8,529 nt of DNA. It comes from Alphaproteobacteria bacterium (GTDB lineage Bacteria > Pseudomonadota > Alphaproteobacteria > Rhizobiales > Aestuariivirgaceae). Below, piece by piece: positions 1 to 7,333 of this stretch (position 1 is the first letter of the stretch; every line of letters begins with the position of its first letter). The DNA is taken from positions 7,692-16,220 of the forward strand of contig VAZZ01000439.1 of NCBI GenBank assembly GCA_005884715.1. Reading direction: 5' to 3'. The position numbers and the translations under genes were made by a program. The notes under the pieces were generated by a model. It saw nothing but the letters and a program-made list of their open reading frames with translations. It did no database searches and had not been told where the DNA came from.

Positions 1-145
1 TCTGCATTGCTGCAATCCGGTGCGGGACTATGGCTCAAGGTCGGTTTCTCGGCAAGGCTGTTTTGGAAGTAATCAAATCACCTCTTGAGGCTTGCCGGAC
101 CCGCTGCCCTGCCTTAACTTTCAGCCTCAACTTCGCGAGGCATCG
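1..145. other. Left-edge region with no supported gene
   Basis: No gene can be supported here. One plus-strand frame is open from base 1 to a TAA at 70-72 and could be the last 23 codons of a gene entering from the left. That is too short to identify and shows no recognisable motif. The rest is the leader of the DUF922 gene at 146. No terminator-like hairpin is visible. Confidence 0.4.
92..120 (+). promoter_or_regulatory. Weak candidate promoter for the DUF922 gene
   Basis: TTGCCG at 92-97 and TAACTT at 115-120 are separated by 17 nt, which fits a sigma-70-like -35/-10 arrangement. The -35 matches 4 of 6 consensus bases and is preceded by C, as in many alphaproteobacterial promoters. The -10 matches only 3 of 6. 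Transcription would begin near 127, just upstream of the ATG at 146. This is an inference from pattern alone and easily a chance match. Confidence 0.22.
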
Positions 146-817
146 ATGCGGGCGATTATAGGGGCGGCGTTTGGAGTGGCCATTGCGTTCTCGTCATTGG
201 GCCCGGAAACCGCCCAGGCGGCGCCGGCTTTCACGACCAAATATGTTTATTACAAAGTGTCGGGCGATAGCGCGGTGGGCATCTATGTCTCCATGCTCAA
301 GCGCGGCCCACATGTGAAGGGCGAGAAAGCCTATGCCGCGACCTCGGCGGAATCATCGCAACGCGGCAAGCTCGAACTGACGAACAGCTGTCGGATCATC
401 GACTACCAGTATTCTGTCGATTTCACGATTCGCCTGCCGAAGCTCACTGACGAAACCGCCTTGTCGGCGACCGCCCGCAATCGCTGGCAGCAATTTTCGA
501 ATTTTCTAAAAAAGCATGAAGAAACGCACCGCGCCATCTGGATGGGCTGTGCCAGTGAGATCGAAACCAGGGTTCGCGCCCTGCGCGGCCGCACCTGCGA
601 TGAAGTCGAAGAGAAGGCGCAGCGCATCCGTGACGAGGTTCAGAATGCCTGCAACCTGAAACATGTCGCCTTCGACGCCGCCGAGCAGAAGAGGCTCGCC
701 AAACATCCCTTCGTGAAACTGGTTCTGGCGCCGCTTTACAGTCCGAAGCCAGTCAAGATCACCACGCTTGCGACGAAGAAGCGCAAGAAGTCGGCCGCGG
801 CCGCACTATTTAATTGA
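146..817 (+). CDS. Secreted DUF922-family putative zinc-dependent protease
   Basis: A 223-residue protein resembling the DUF922 family (COG5661, predicted secreted Zn-dependent proteases), whose substrate is unknown. The ATG at 146 is preferred over an upstream in-frame TTG at 92. It has a GAGG ribosome binding site at 137-140, 5 nt away, and it places a signal peptide exactly at the N-terminus: Met-Arg, a hydrophobic stretch over about residues 3-20, and an AQAA cleavage region at 23-26. A zincin-type HExxH motif, HEETH, lies at residues 124-128, preceded by a helical RWQQF segment as is typical of the family. The third metal ligand cannot be assigned by eye. The mature part has four cysteines (82, 135, 151, 169), which could form two disulfides in the periplasm. 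The C-terminus is strongly basic (KKRKK). The gene is monocistronic here and converges on the L,D-transpeptidase gene with a 5-nt gap. Family membership is fairly sure; proteolytic activity is only predicted. Confidence 0.82.
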   Translation: MRAIIGAAFGVAIAFSSLGPETAQAAPAFTTKYVYYKVSGDSAVGIYVSMLKRGPHVKGEKAYAATSAESSQRGKLELTNSCRIIDYQYSVDFTIRLPKLTDETALSATARNRWQQFSNFLKKHEETHRAIWMGCASEIETRVRALRGRTCDEVEEKAQRIRDEVQNACNLKHVAFDAAEQKRLAKHPFVKLVLAPLYSPKPVKITTLATKKRKKSAAAALFN

Positions 818-822
818 CAGCG

Positions 823-1503
823 TTATTGCACCCTGGCGATCTCGTCCTGCTCGAAGATCTGCTGGGGATCGGAGGGCAGTACAGTGACGCGTGTGCCGAT
901 CGGCGTCATGCGGTAGAGCTCCACCACATCCTGGTTCAGCATCCGGATACAGCCTGACGACATGGCCTTGCCGATCGACTTCGGCGCGTTGGTTCCGTGG
1001 ATGCGAAACAGCGTGTCCTTGCCGTCCTGGTAGAGATAGAGAGCGCGCGCACCCAGCGGATTGTCGGGCCCGCCCGGCTGGCCGTTCGCCCATTTGGCCG
1101 CATTGGGATCACGCGCCACCATTTCGACAGGCGGATTCCAAGTCGGCCACATCTGTTTGGCACCGACCTCGGCCACGCCGGACCAGCCAAATCCTTCGCG
1201 ACCGACGCCGACGCCATAGCGGATCGCCTGCTGACCGGGGAGGATCTTGAACAGATGCTTCGTCTTGGTGTCGACCACGACCGTTCCCGGCCATTCATGC
1301 CCCAGATATTCGACAGTCTGGCGCCGGAATTCCGCCGGGATCTTCTTCAGGTCGACTCGCGGAATGGGAAAAGGATCGAGCGTGCCGTCAGTCGTCGACA
1401 TGTTGTCTTCCTGGGCAAGGCTTGGACGCATGCCGAGAACGAGCCCGGCACCTGCGAGCAATGACCCGCCGACAAATGAACGTCGCGTAAGATATCTTTT
1501 CAA
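823..1503 (-). CDS. Tat-exported L,D-transpeptidase (YkuD domain)
   Basis: A 226-residue ErfK/YbiS/YcfS/YnhG-type L,D-transpeptidase. The family makes 3-3 crosslinks in peptidoglycan, or attaches proteins to it, through a cysteine acyl-enzyme. The chosen start is TTG at 1503-1501, with a GGAGGG ribosome binding site 9 nt upstream. It yields a twin-arginine signal: KR, then TRRSF at residues 6-10, then a Gly/Ala/Leu-rich hydrophobic segment to about 25 and likely cleavage near 30 (SLA/QE). Export of a folded enzyme is therefore predicted. The YkuD domain covers roughly residues 70-210. The catalytic signature is intact: His169 in RIHGTN, then SSGCIR with Cys185 as nucleophile and Arg187. There is no LysM or other wall-binding domain. 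The frame stays open to 1641, but that extension has no good start and overlaps mtnP. It lies 100 nt downstream of mtnP on the same strand; I see no convincing promoter or terminator between them, so cotranscription is possible. Which crosslink it makes cannot be told. Confidence 0.9.
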   Translation of the reverse strand: MKRYLTRRSFVGGSLLAGAGLVLGMRPSLAQEDNMSTTDGTLDPFPIPRVDLKKIPAEFRRQTVEYLGHEWPGTVVVDTKTKHLFKILPGQQAIRYGVGVGREGFGWSGVAEVGAKQMWPTWNPPVEMVARDPNAAKWANGQPGGPDNPLGARALYLYQDGKDTLFRIHGTNAPKSIGKAMSSGCIRMLNQDVVELYRMTPIGTRVTVLPSDPQQIFEQDEIARVQ

Positions 1504-1512
1504 GATTGATGA

Positions 1513-1518
1513 CCCTCC
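1513..1518 (-). promoter_or_regulatory. Ribosome binding site deciding the TTG start of the L,D-transpeptidase
   Basis: On the minus strand this reads GGAGGG, a strong Shine-Dalgarno sequence 9 nt upstream of the TTG at 1503-1501. No in-frame ATG lies at a suitable distance. The next downstream ATG codon (1431-1429) falls inside the hydrophobic part of the Tat signal and would remove the twin arginines. Confidence 0.75.
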
Positions 1519-1603
1519 GTCCACAATCGCAGCCGTAACGCGCGATGCGGCCGTTTGGTTCAATAGCCTGACAGGTCGGGTTGATTTGGGCTGTCTGATG
1601 GCA

Positions 1604-2482
1604 TTATTTTGACGGGTTAAGCACCCGGCCGGCCACCGCATCGAGCTTGCGCACGAGATCGGGATCGCGTTTTTCCGGCGCCGTCATAATCGCATATTCA
1701 AGTGCTCGGTCGGAGCCCACCTGGCATGCCGGATGCCGCCGGGGAAAATCGCGCGCCATCCGCATCACGAAGCGCCGAGCATTCTCGCCATTGCCTTTGA
1801 GCACTTTGAGGATCGACATGATGTCGACCTCGCCGTGATGGGGGTGCCATGAATCATAGTCGGTCACCATGGCGACGGTGCAATAGGGAAGTTCCGCCTC
1901 GCGTGCGAGCTTGGCTTCCGGCATATTGGTCATGCCGATGACGCTGCAGCCCCATGACCGGTAGAGATGCGATTCGGCGAGCGTGGAGAATTGCGGTCCC
2001 TCCATCACCAGATAGGTGCCGCCCCGCGCATAGGGAACATTCTCCGCCTTGAGTGCCGCCTCAGCCAGATCCTGAAGCGTCGGCGAAACCGGATAGGCGA
2101 GCGACACATGCGCCACGAAGCCGGTACCGTAGAAGCTTTTTTCGCGCGCGAAGGTGCGATCGATGAACTGATCGATCAGGACGAAGCGGCCAGGCTCGAG
2201 TTCCTCGCGAAACGATCCGCAGGCCGATAGCGACACGACATCGGTGACCCCCGCGCGCTTTAATATGTCGATATTGGCGCGGTAGTTGATGCTGGTCGGC
2301 GAGAAGCGATGGCCACGGCCATGACGCGGCAGGAAGACGACGGGCAGGCCATCGATCTCGCCGCGCCGCAACGCATCGGAGGGCTCGCCCCAGGGCGAGG
2401 CGATCGCTTCCCAGCGGGCATTTTCCATCTCGATATCATAAATGCCCGATCCCCCGATGACGCCCAGCACTGATTTGGTCAT
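1604..2482 (-). CDS. mtnP: S-methyl-5'-thioadenosine phosphorylase
   Basis: A 292-residue cytosolic enzyme of the PNP/MTAP family. It cleaves methylthioadenosine, the by-product of polyamine synthesis, with phosphate to give adenine and 5-methylthioribose 1-phosphate, feeding methionine and adenine salvage. Family landmarks appear in order: GGSGIYD at residues 10-16 (phosphate-binding loop), LPRHGRGHRFSP at 51-62 (Arg-His of the phosphate site), SLSACGSF at 84-91, GGTYLVMEGPQFST at 154-167, GMTNMPEAKLARE at 183-195, and TDYDSW at 207-212. The two aspartates of TDYD (208, 210) match the pair that selects adenine in known MTAPs; guanosine/inosine phosphorylases carry Asn there. The ATG at 2482 has a GGAG site 10 nt upstream. 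It follows the RND gene by 56 nt with no evident terminator, so readthrough from the efflux operon is possible. Adenine phosphoribosyltransferase, a frequent neighbour, is not in the window. Length is typical of the family. Confidence 0.95.
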   Translation of the reverse strand: MTKSVLGVIGGSGIYDIEMENARWEAIASPWGEPSDALRRGEIDGLPVVFLPRHGRGHRFSPTSINYRANIDILKRAGVTDVVSLSACGSFREELEPGRFVLIDQFIDRTFAREKSFYGTGFVAHVSLAYPVSPTLQDLAEAALKAENVPYARGGTYLVMEGPQFSTLAESHLYRSWGCSVIGMTNMPEAKLAREAELPYCTVAMVTDYDSWHPHHGEVDIMSILKVLKGNGENARRFVMRMARDFPRRHPACQVGSDRALEYAIMTAPEKRDPDLVRKLDAVAGRVLNPSK

Positions 2483-2538
2483 GGGGGGATGGCTCCAGTC
2501 TGTATCCGGATTGGGGAGAATGCGAGACTCACTGCCGA

Positions 2539-5500
2539 CTATTCGGCGGGCTGGGTCATATCCATAGCATCATGACGGCCACGCAACAGCCCCTTGCTGC
2601 GGCTCCGCGCCTTCTCCAGGGCAAGGAAGACGACAGGCGTGATATAGAGCGTCAGAAGCTGCGACAGCAGGAGACCGCCCGCAATCGCGATGCCGAGCGG
2701 CCGGCGCAATTCCGACCCAGCACCGAAGCCCAAAGCGATCGGCAGCGCCCCCAGGATCGCAGCGAAACTCGTCATCATGATCGGCCGGAAACGCCTGAGG
2801 CAGGCTTCGCGGATCGCCTCTTTCGCCTCCACGCCCGCCGCCTGCTGTCCCAGCGCGAAATCGATCATCATGATGCCGTTCTTCTTGACGATGCCGATCA
2901 GCATCACGATGCCGATGACGGCTATGACGGACAAGTCCATGCCCGCCAACATAAGCGCGATGAGAGCGCCGATGCCGGCCGACGGCAGGCCCGACAGGAT
3001 GGTCAGCGGATGGATATAGCTCTCATAGAGGATGCCGAGGATGATATAGATCACCAGCGCGGCGATGAGCAGGAGGAAGCCCTGCCCTTTCAGCCCATCG
3101 ACAAAGACCTGCGCAGTGCCGGCGAAATTCGCCGACACCGAATCCGGCAGATGCGCCGCTGCTGTCTCCTGGTTGACCACGTCGACCGCCTGGCCAAGCG
3201 AAACATTGGGCGCCGCATTGAAGGCGATGGTGACGGAGGGCTGCTGGGCCTGGTGGTTGATCGAGAGGGGGCCGGCCTCCCGCCGTGACAGGGTGACCTG
3301 GTCGAGCGGGATCGCCGTGCCATTCGCCGATTTGACCGAGATCAGCGAGAGCACATTGGGATCGTTCTGCAGCGCGGGCGCCACATTGAGGATCACCGGA
3401 TAGTCATTTGAGGCGAGATAAAGTGTCGCCACCTGGGCCGTGCCGAAGGCATCATAGAGGGTTTGGCGGATGTCAGTGACATTGACGCCCAAGGCCGCCG
3501 CGTGGTCGCGGTCGATATCAACGATGAGCTCAGGATTGCTGAGCTCGAGATCAGTCGTCACGTCGCGCAATTCAGGGCGCTTTTTGAGCCGGTTCACCAG
3601 GCCCGGCACCGCTGCGATGAGCGTGTTGAGATCGGCACTCTGCAGCGTGTATTGCACATCGGCATTGGCCTGGCGCCCGCCGATCTGGATATTCTGCACC
3701 GCCTGGTAATAGGCATCGATGCCCGGAATGACGGCCGTCTCGCGCCTGAGCCGCCGTGCCACTTCCTCGGCAGTCTGACTCCGCTGGGCACGGGGCTTGA
3801 GTGCGATGAACAGCCGTGCCGTATTGGACGAGGCGGCGTTGCCGCCCCCGGTCGAGAGCACATAGGCCACAGACGGATCCTTGCGGATGATAGCGCTGGC
3901 CTGCTGGGTCTTGTCGACCACGGTGGCGAAACCGGTATTGGGCAGCGTCTTTAGCATGGCGGTGAGGTAGCCGGTATCCTCCGTAGGGAAGAAGCCCTTC
4001 GGCACTACCACATAGAGCCAGACTGAGGCGCCAAGCGTCGCCACGGTGACGATCAGCATGAGGCCCTGGAAACGCAATGCCAGATCGAGCGTGCGGCGAT
4101 AGCCTGCTTGCATCCAGCCGAATACCGTATCGGAGATGCGCGCCACGAGGGTTTTGTGCTCTTCACTCTCATGGGCCTTAAGCAGCCGCGCACCCAGCAT
4201 CGGCGTCAGCGTTAGCGATACGATGCCCGACACTAGGATCGCCACCGATATGGTCACCGCGAATTCGCGGAAGATCCGCCCCACCACGCCACCCATGAAT
4301 AGCACCGGGATGAACACCGCCACCAGCGAGACGGTCATCGACAATATGGTGAAGCCGATCTCGCGCGCGCCTTCGATCGCCGCGGCAAAGGGCTTCTGCC
4401 CCGCCTCGATATGACGCACGATATTTTCCAGCATGACGATGGCGTCATCGACGACGAAGCCGGTGGCGAGCGTGATGGCGAGCAGCGACATGTTGTCGAT
4501 CGAATAGCCGAGCACCGCCATAATGGCGCAGGTCGCGATCAGCGACACGGGCAGCGCCAGCACCGGGATGAGCGTGGCACGCACCGATTTGAGGAAGGCG
4601 AAAATGACCAGGATCACCAGGCATGCTGCGAGCATCAAGGTGAATTCGACATCTGAGACCGCATTGCGGATGGAGACGGAGCGGTCATTGGTGACGTCGA
4701 GCGATATCGCCGACGGCATCTGCTTGCGATAAGTGTCGAGATTGGCCCTGACCTGATCGACGACATCGATGGTATTGGCGTCGGGCTGGCGGAACACTGC
4801 CAAGATGATGGCGCGCTGATCGTTGAACCAGCTCGCTGTATTTTCATCCTGGGCGCCCTCGCGGATCATCGCCACATCGCCGAGCCGTACCGGCTTGCCA
4901 TTCTGCCAGGCCACGACCAACGGACGGTAGTCATTGGCCTTGGTCAGCTGCGAAGGCGAATTAAGGGTGAGGTTCCGGTTCTTGCCGTTGAGGCTGCCGA
5001 TCGGCGCGTTCGAATCGGCGGCGGCGACGGCGGCGCTTATATCGGCGAGGCTCAGATTCCGGCTTGCCGCCTGCCTGGGATCGGTTTCGATCCGGATCGC
5101 GCGTTTCTGCTGGCCGAAGACCGAGACCTGAGCAACGCCCAGGATCTGCGAGATCTGCGGTGCCAGCACATCCTCGGCATATTCATCGACATCGGTCAAA
5201 GGCAGCGTGCTCGACGCCAGAGCGAGGAAGAGCACCGGCTGGTCGGCGGGATTGACTTTCCTGAAGCTCGGCGGATCGGTCATTTCCGGCGGCAGGCGCC
5301 GCTCGGCAATGCTCAGCGCCGATTGTACGTCGAGCGCCGCGGCGTCGATATTGCGAGCGAGGTCGAACTGCAGGATGACCGAGGTCGATCCTTGCGTCGA
5401 TGTCGATGTCATCGAGGTGACGCCAGGAATGGTGGAGAATTGCCGCTCCAAAGGCTCCGCCACCGAGGAGGCCATCGATTCGGGGCTGGCGCCCGGCAGG

Positions 5501-5649
5501 GTCGCGGTCACCTGAATGGTGGGGAAATCGATATGCGGCAGCGCTGCGACCGGTAGTTCGCGAAATCCCGCTATGCCCAGCACCACGAGCGACAGCATCA
5601 CCAGCACCGTCATCACCGGGCGCCTGATGCAGAGCTCGGAGACCGACAT
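2539..5649 (-). CDS. RND efflux pump inner-membrane permease, MdtB/MdtC type
   Basis: A 1036-residue proton-driven RND transporter of the HAE1 (AcrB-like) group, closest by recognisable motifs to MdtB and MdtC. TM1 is at about residues 10-28. A first porter region precedes TM2-TM6 at about 335-490, TM7 is near 528-548, a second porter region follows, and TM8-TM12 lie at about 855-1010. The proton relay is intact: Asp401-Asp402 in TM4 (GFVVDDAIVMLEN) and Lys923 in TM10 (GIVKKNGIMMID), corresponding to AcrB Asp407/Asp408 and Lys940. Other MdtBC-type landmarks are LPGASPESMASSVAEPLER (51-69), FAGTAQVF (842-849) and ILYESYIHPLTIL (873-885). No frameshift or truncation is visible. The start ATG lies 2 nt after the adaptor stop, with a GGGAG site at 5657-5661 inside the adaptor's last codons, so translation is probably coupled. 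Expected to export drugs or other amphiphiles with the adaptor and an outer-membrane channel encoded elsewhere. The substrate cannot be inferred. Confidence 0.95.
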   Translation of the reverse strand: MSVSELCIRRPVMTVLVMLSLVVLGIAGFRELPVAALPHIDFPTIQVTATLPGASPESMASSVAEPLERQFSTIPGVTSMTSTSTQGSTSVILQFDLARNIDAAALDVQSALSIAERRLPPEMTDPPSFRKVNPADQPVLFLALASSTLPLTDVDEYAEDVLAPQISQILGVAQVSVFGQQKRAIRIETDPRQAASRNLSLADISAAVAAADSNAPIGSLNGKNRNLTLNSPSQLTKANDYRPLVVAWQNGKPVRLGDVAMIREGAQDENTASWFNDQRAIILAVFRQPDANTIDVVDQVRANLDTYRKQMPSAISLDVTNDRSVSIRNAVSDVEFTLMLAACLVILVIFAFLKSVRATLIPVLALPVSLIATCAIMAVLGYSIDNMSLLAITLATGFVVDDAIVMLENIVRHIEAGQKPFAAAIEGAREIGFTILSMTVSLVAVFIPVLFMGGVVGRIFREFAVTISVAILVSGIVSLTLTPMLGARLLKAHESEEHKTLVARISDTVFGWMQAGYRRTLDLALRFQGLMLIVTVATLGASVWLYVVVPKGFFPTEDTGYLTAMLKTLPNTGFATVVDKTQQASAIIRKDPSVAYVLSTGGGNAASSNTARLFIALKPRAQRSQTAEEVARRLRRETAVIPGIDAYYQAVQNIQIGGRQANADVQYTLQSADLNTLIAAVPGLVNRLKKRPELRDVTTDLELSNPELIVDIDRDHAAALGVNVTDIRQTLYDAFGTAQVATLYLASNDYPVILNVAPALQNDPNVLSLISVKSANGTAIPLDQVTLSRREAGPLSINHQAQQPSVTIAFNAAPNVSLGQAVDVVNQETAAAHLPDSVSANFAGTAQVFVDGLKGQGFLLLIAALVIYIILGILYESYIHPLTILSGLPSAGIGALIALMLAGMDLSVIAVIGIVMLIGIVKKNGIMMIDFALGQQAAGVEAKEAIREACLRRFRPIMMTSFAAILGALPIALGFGAGSELRRPLGIAIAGGLLLSQLLTLYITPVVFLALEKARSRSKGLLRGRHDAMDMTQPAE

Positions 5650-5651
5650 GG

Positions 5652-6812
5652 CTATTCTCCCATTGCTTGCTTGGTGGAAACGAGCGCCCCGTTGGACAGC
5701 AGCAATTGCCCGTCGGTCACGACATTGTCGCCTTCATTGAGGCCGCTGGCGATGACGGTCATGCCGTTGAGTGTGCGATCGATGACCACGGGCTTCACAT
5801 GGGCGTGCTGACTCGTATCGACGGCATAGACAAAGCTGCCTTGCGGATTGGTCTGGATCGCCTGATTGGGCACGGCCAGCGCATCCGGCTCGTCGCGGAA
5901 GATCACATCGACATTGAGGATCTCGCCCGGCCACAGCACTTCCGGCGCGTTGAGGATGCTGGCGTAGGCCGTTACGAGACCGGTCGCGGTGTTCGCCGCA
6001 TTGTCGATGGCGGTCACCGGCCCTTCCAGCTTGTCGTTCCGTCCGGGCACCGTGAGGCTGATCTTGGCGACACCCTGTGCCTTGTCCTGGGCGAGGTCGG
6101 CAACCATTCTCTGCGGGATGCCGACCGCCACATAGATGGGTTCGAAGACATTGATGGTGACGATTGGACTCGCCTGGGCGCCATCGACAATGGTGGAGCC
6201 GGGCTTTACCGGCACGGTGCCGATGCGCCCGGTGACCGGCGCATGGATCGTGTAATATTCCCGCTGGATCCGTAGATTGTTGAGGCCGGCCTGGTCGGAG
6301 GCGAGCGTCGCCTTGGCAAGATCGAGGGTGGTTTGCGCATCGGCCGCATTCTCGAGCGTCTCGACCTTGCTCGCGAGCAGGTGATTGATGCGGCCGAGAT
6401 CGCGCTGGGCCTTGGCGATATTGGCCTCGTCCTTGGCGACCGTGGCCTCCGCTTGCGCGATCTGGGTATCTATCAATCGCGCATCGAGCTCAATCAGGAC
6501 ATCGCCCTGCTTTACTTGCGCCCCGTCCGCGACCGCAACGCGCGAAACCGTCCCCGATACCTGCGCCGTCACCGCGATCGAGGCCACCGGCTGGATCGTG
6601 CCGATGGTGGAGAAGCTGACCGGCAGCGTCATGCGCTTGGCTTGCGCCAGCACGACTGGTATCGCGGTTTCCGGCCGGTGCTGGCGTGTGGCGGCATCCT
6701 GCGCATCGGCGGGCCGCAGAGACATGCCTTCCGCAAACCAGTAGCCGGCGGCGGCGACGGCAATCGCCAGGAAGAAGCTCAGCAGGAGAATGATGCGTTT
6801 CATGGGTTTCAT
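5652..6812 (-). CDS. RND efflux periplasmic adaptor (membrane fusion protein), MdtA type
   Basis: A 386-residue HlyD/AcrA-like periplasmic adaptor that links an RND permease to an outer-membrane channel. The N-terminus has KR and a hydrophobic anchor at about residues 6-27. There is no lipobox cysteine, so it is probably held by an uncleaved membrane helix as in MdtA. The lipoyl-like half motif VTAQVSGTVSRVAVADGAQV (81-100) and its partner IHAPVTGRIG (189-198) flank a helical hairpin at about 111-180 that is rich in Ala, Gln and Lys. The beta-barrel part covers about 215-310 and the membrane-proximal domain about 312-380, including the ALAVPNQAI motif (311-319). The start at 6812 overlaps the marR stop as ATGA. 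A second ATG at 6803 has no ribosome binding site. The gene ends 2 nt before the RND permease gene. Order, spacing and family all agree with one efflux operon. Confidence 0.94.
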   Translation of the reverse strand: MKPMKRIILLLSFFLAIAVAAAGYWFAEGMSLRPADAQDAATRQHRPETAIPVVLAQAKRMTLPVSFSTIGTIQPVASIAVTAQVSGTVSRVAVADGAQVKQGDVLIELDARLIDTQIAQAEATVAKDEANIAKAQRDLGRINHLLASKVETLENAADAQTTLDLAKATLASDQAGLNNLRIQREYYTIHAPVTGRIGTVPVKPGSTIVDGAQASPIVTINVFEPIYVAVGIPQRMVADLAQDKAQGVAKISLTVPGRNDKLEGPVTAIDNAANTATGLVTAYASILNAPEVLWPGEILNVDVIFRDEPDALAVPNQAIQTNPQGSFVYAVDTSQHAHVKPVVIDRTLNGMTVIASGLNEGDNVVTDGQLLLSNGALVSTKQAMGE

Positions 6813-7273
6813 TCCGCCGCGATAGATGTTTCGTCTCGCTGTTCTTTCAGACGCCGTTTGAGCCCGTGAAGGACGGACAGGCCTGCTTCGAGCGCCGCGG
6901 CGTCGGCATCACCCAGCACCTCGCGCGCGATCTCTTCGCGAAAGCGATCGATCCTGAGCGCCATGATCCGTCCCGCCGGCGTCAGATGGAGCCGGTTGAT
7001 CCGGCGGTCGCTGGCATCGGAGCACCGCTCGACGAGACCCTGGCGATTGAGCTTGTCGATCAGGCCGGAGAGCGAGATCGGCCGCATTTCCATGTCGGCC
7101 GCAAGCTCGGCCTGGGTCGCACCTTCGCGCCGCCTGAGCCGCGACAGCACGCGGATTTGCGCTCCGGTGAGGCCGAGATGCCGGGCTCGACGATCAACAA
7201 AATGGCTGAGATGGCGCGCCGCGTTGGCCAGCGTGCCCAGGAATTCACGGCGCAGAGACCGTTTTGTTGTCAT
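6809..7273 (-). CDS. MarR-family transcriptional regulator of the efflux operon
   Basis: A 154-residue protein of the MarR family, dimeric winged-helix regulators that usually bind a palindrome over their own promoter and leave it when a small, often phenolic, ligand binds. An N-terminal dimerisation helix (about 6-30) precedes the winged helix: LTGAQIRVLSRLRR (35-48), TQAELAADMEM (53-63), recognition helix PISLSGLIDKLNRQGLVER (65-83), then the wing SDASDRRINRLHLTPAGR (85-102) with the family's conserved D-x-R-R. C-terminal helices complete the dimer interface. The ATG at 7273 has an AAGGAGG site at 7284-7290. Its stop overlaps the adaptor start by 4 nt (ATGA), which predicts translational coupling. 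As first gene of the operon, with an inverted repeat just upstream, it is most likely an autoregulator and local repressor. This role is inferred from family habit and position. No ligand can be named. Confidence 0.92.
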   Translation of the reverse strand: MTTKRSLRREFLGTLANAARHLSHFVDRRARHLGLTGAQIRVLSRLRRREGATQAELAADMEMRPISLSGLIDKLNRQGLVERCSDASDRRINRLHLTPAGRIMALRIDRFREEIAREVLGDADAAALEAGLSVLHGLKRRLKEQRDETSIAAE

Positions 7274-7276
7274 CGC

Positions 7277-7309
7277 TCGTAAGCCTCCTTCTGATCAGGT
7301 GGCTTACGA
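7277..7309 (-). promoter_or_regulatory. Inverted repeat over the marR ribosome binding site: candidate operator or mRNA hairpin
   Basis: TCGTAAGCC at 7277-7285 and GGCTTACGA at 7301-7309 form a perfect 9-bp inverted repeat with a 15-nt spacer. The spacer contains the small palindrome CTGATCAG (7291-7298). The marR Shine-Dalgarno sequence (AAGGAGG on the minus strand, 7290-7284) begins in the loop and runs 2 nt into the proximal arm. As DNA this could be a MarR operator, since the half-site GCTTAC recurs at 7333-7338. As RNA the stem would partly block ribosome entry. The repeat is seen directly; its function is inferred. Confidence 0.55.
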
Positions 7310-7333
7310 ATCCGGCGACCGCGTGGCAATTTG

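Noticed and set aside
1..72. Possible 3' end of a plus-strand gene entering from the left edge
   Set aside because: Only 23 codons are visible, with no conserved motif. Other frames are equally open over this length, so it cannot be told from chance.
92..145. TTG at 92 as the start of the DUF922 gene
   Set aside because: It has no ribosome binding site and puts 18 polar or proline-rich residues before a standard signal peptide. The ATG at 146 has GAGG 5 nt upstream and begins the signal peptide directly.
997..1464. Plus-strand open frame (155 codons) opposite the L,D-transpeptidase gene
   Set aside because: It lies fully antisense to a gene with an intact catalytic motif. There is no start context or domain.
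1504..1641. Longer N-terminus for the L,D-transpeptidase (frame open to 1641)
   Set aside because: It would overlap mtnP by 38 nt, has no good ribosome binding site, and would bury the Tat signal 50 residues inside the protein.
2483..2538. Terminator or promoter between the RND permease gene and mtnP
   Set aside because: I found only the short palindrome ATCCGGAT and no stem with a T tract or paired -35/-10 boxes, so neither is claimed.
2572..3288. Long plus-strand open frame (238 codons) opposite the RND permease gene
   Set aside because: It is antisense to well-conserved transporter sequence. The translation is low-complexity, rich in Asp, Arg, Gln and His, as expected from the reverse of GC-rich codons, and has no domain.
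3463..3954. Plus-strand open frame (163 codons) opposite the RND permease gene
   Set aside because: It lies fully inside the conserved permease coding region on the other strand, and nothing in the translation resembles a known family.
5667..6275. Plus-strand open frame (202 codons) opposite the adaptor gene
   Set aside because: It is a shadow of the adaptor gene with no ribosome binding site or recognisable motif. The Asp/His/Arg-rich composition is typical of reverse-frame translation.
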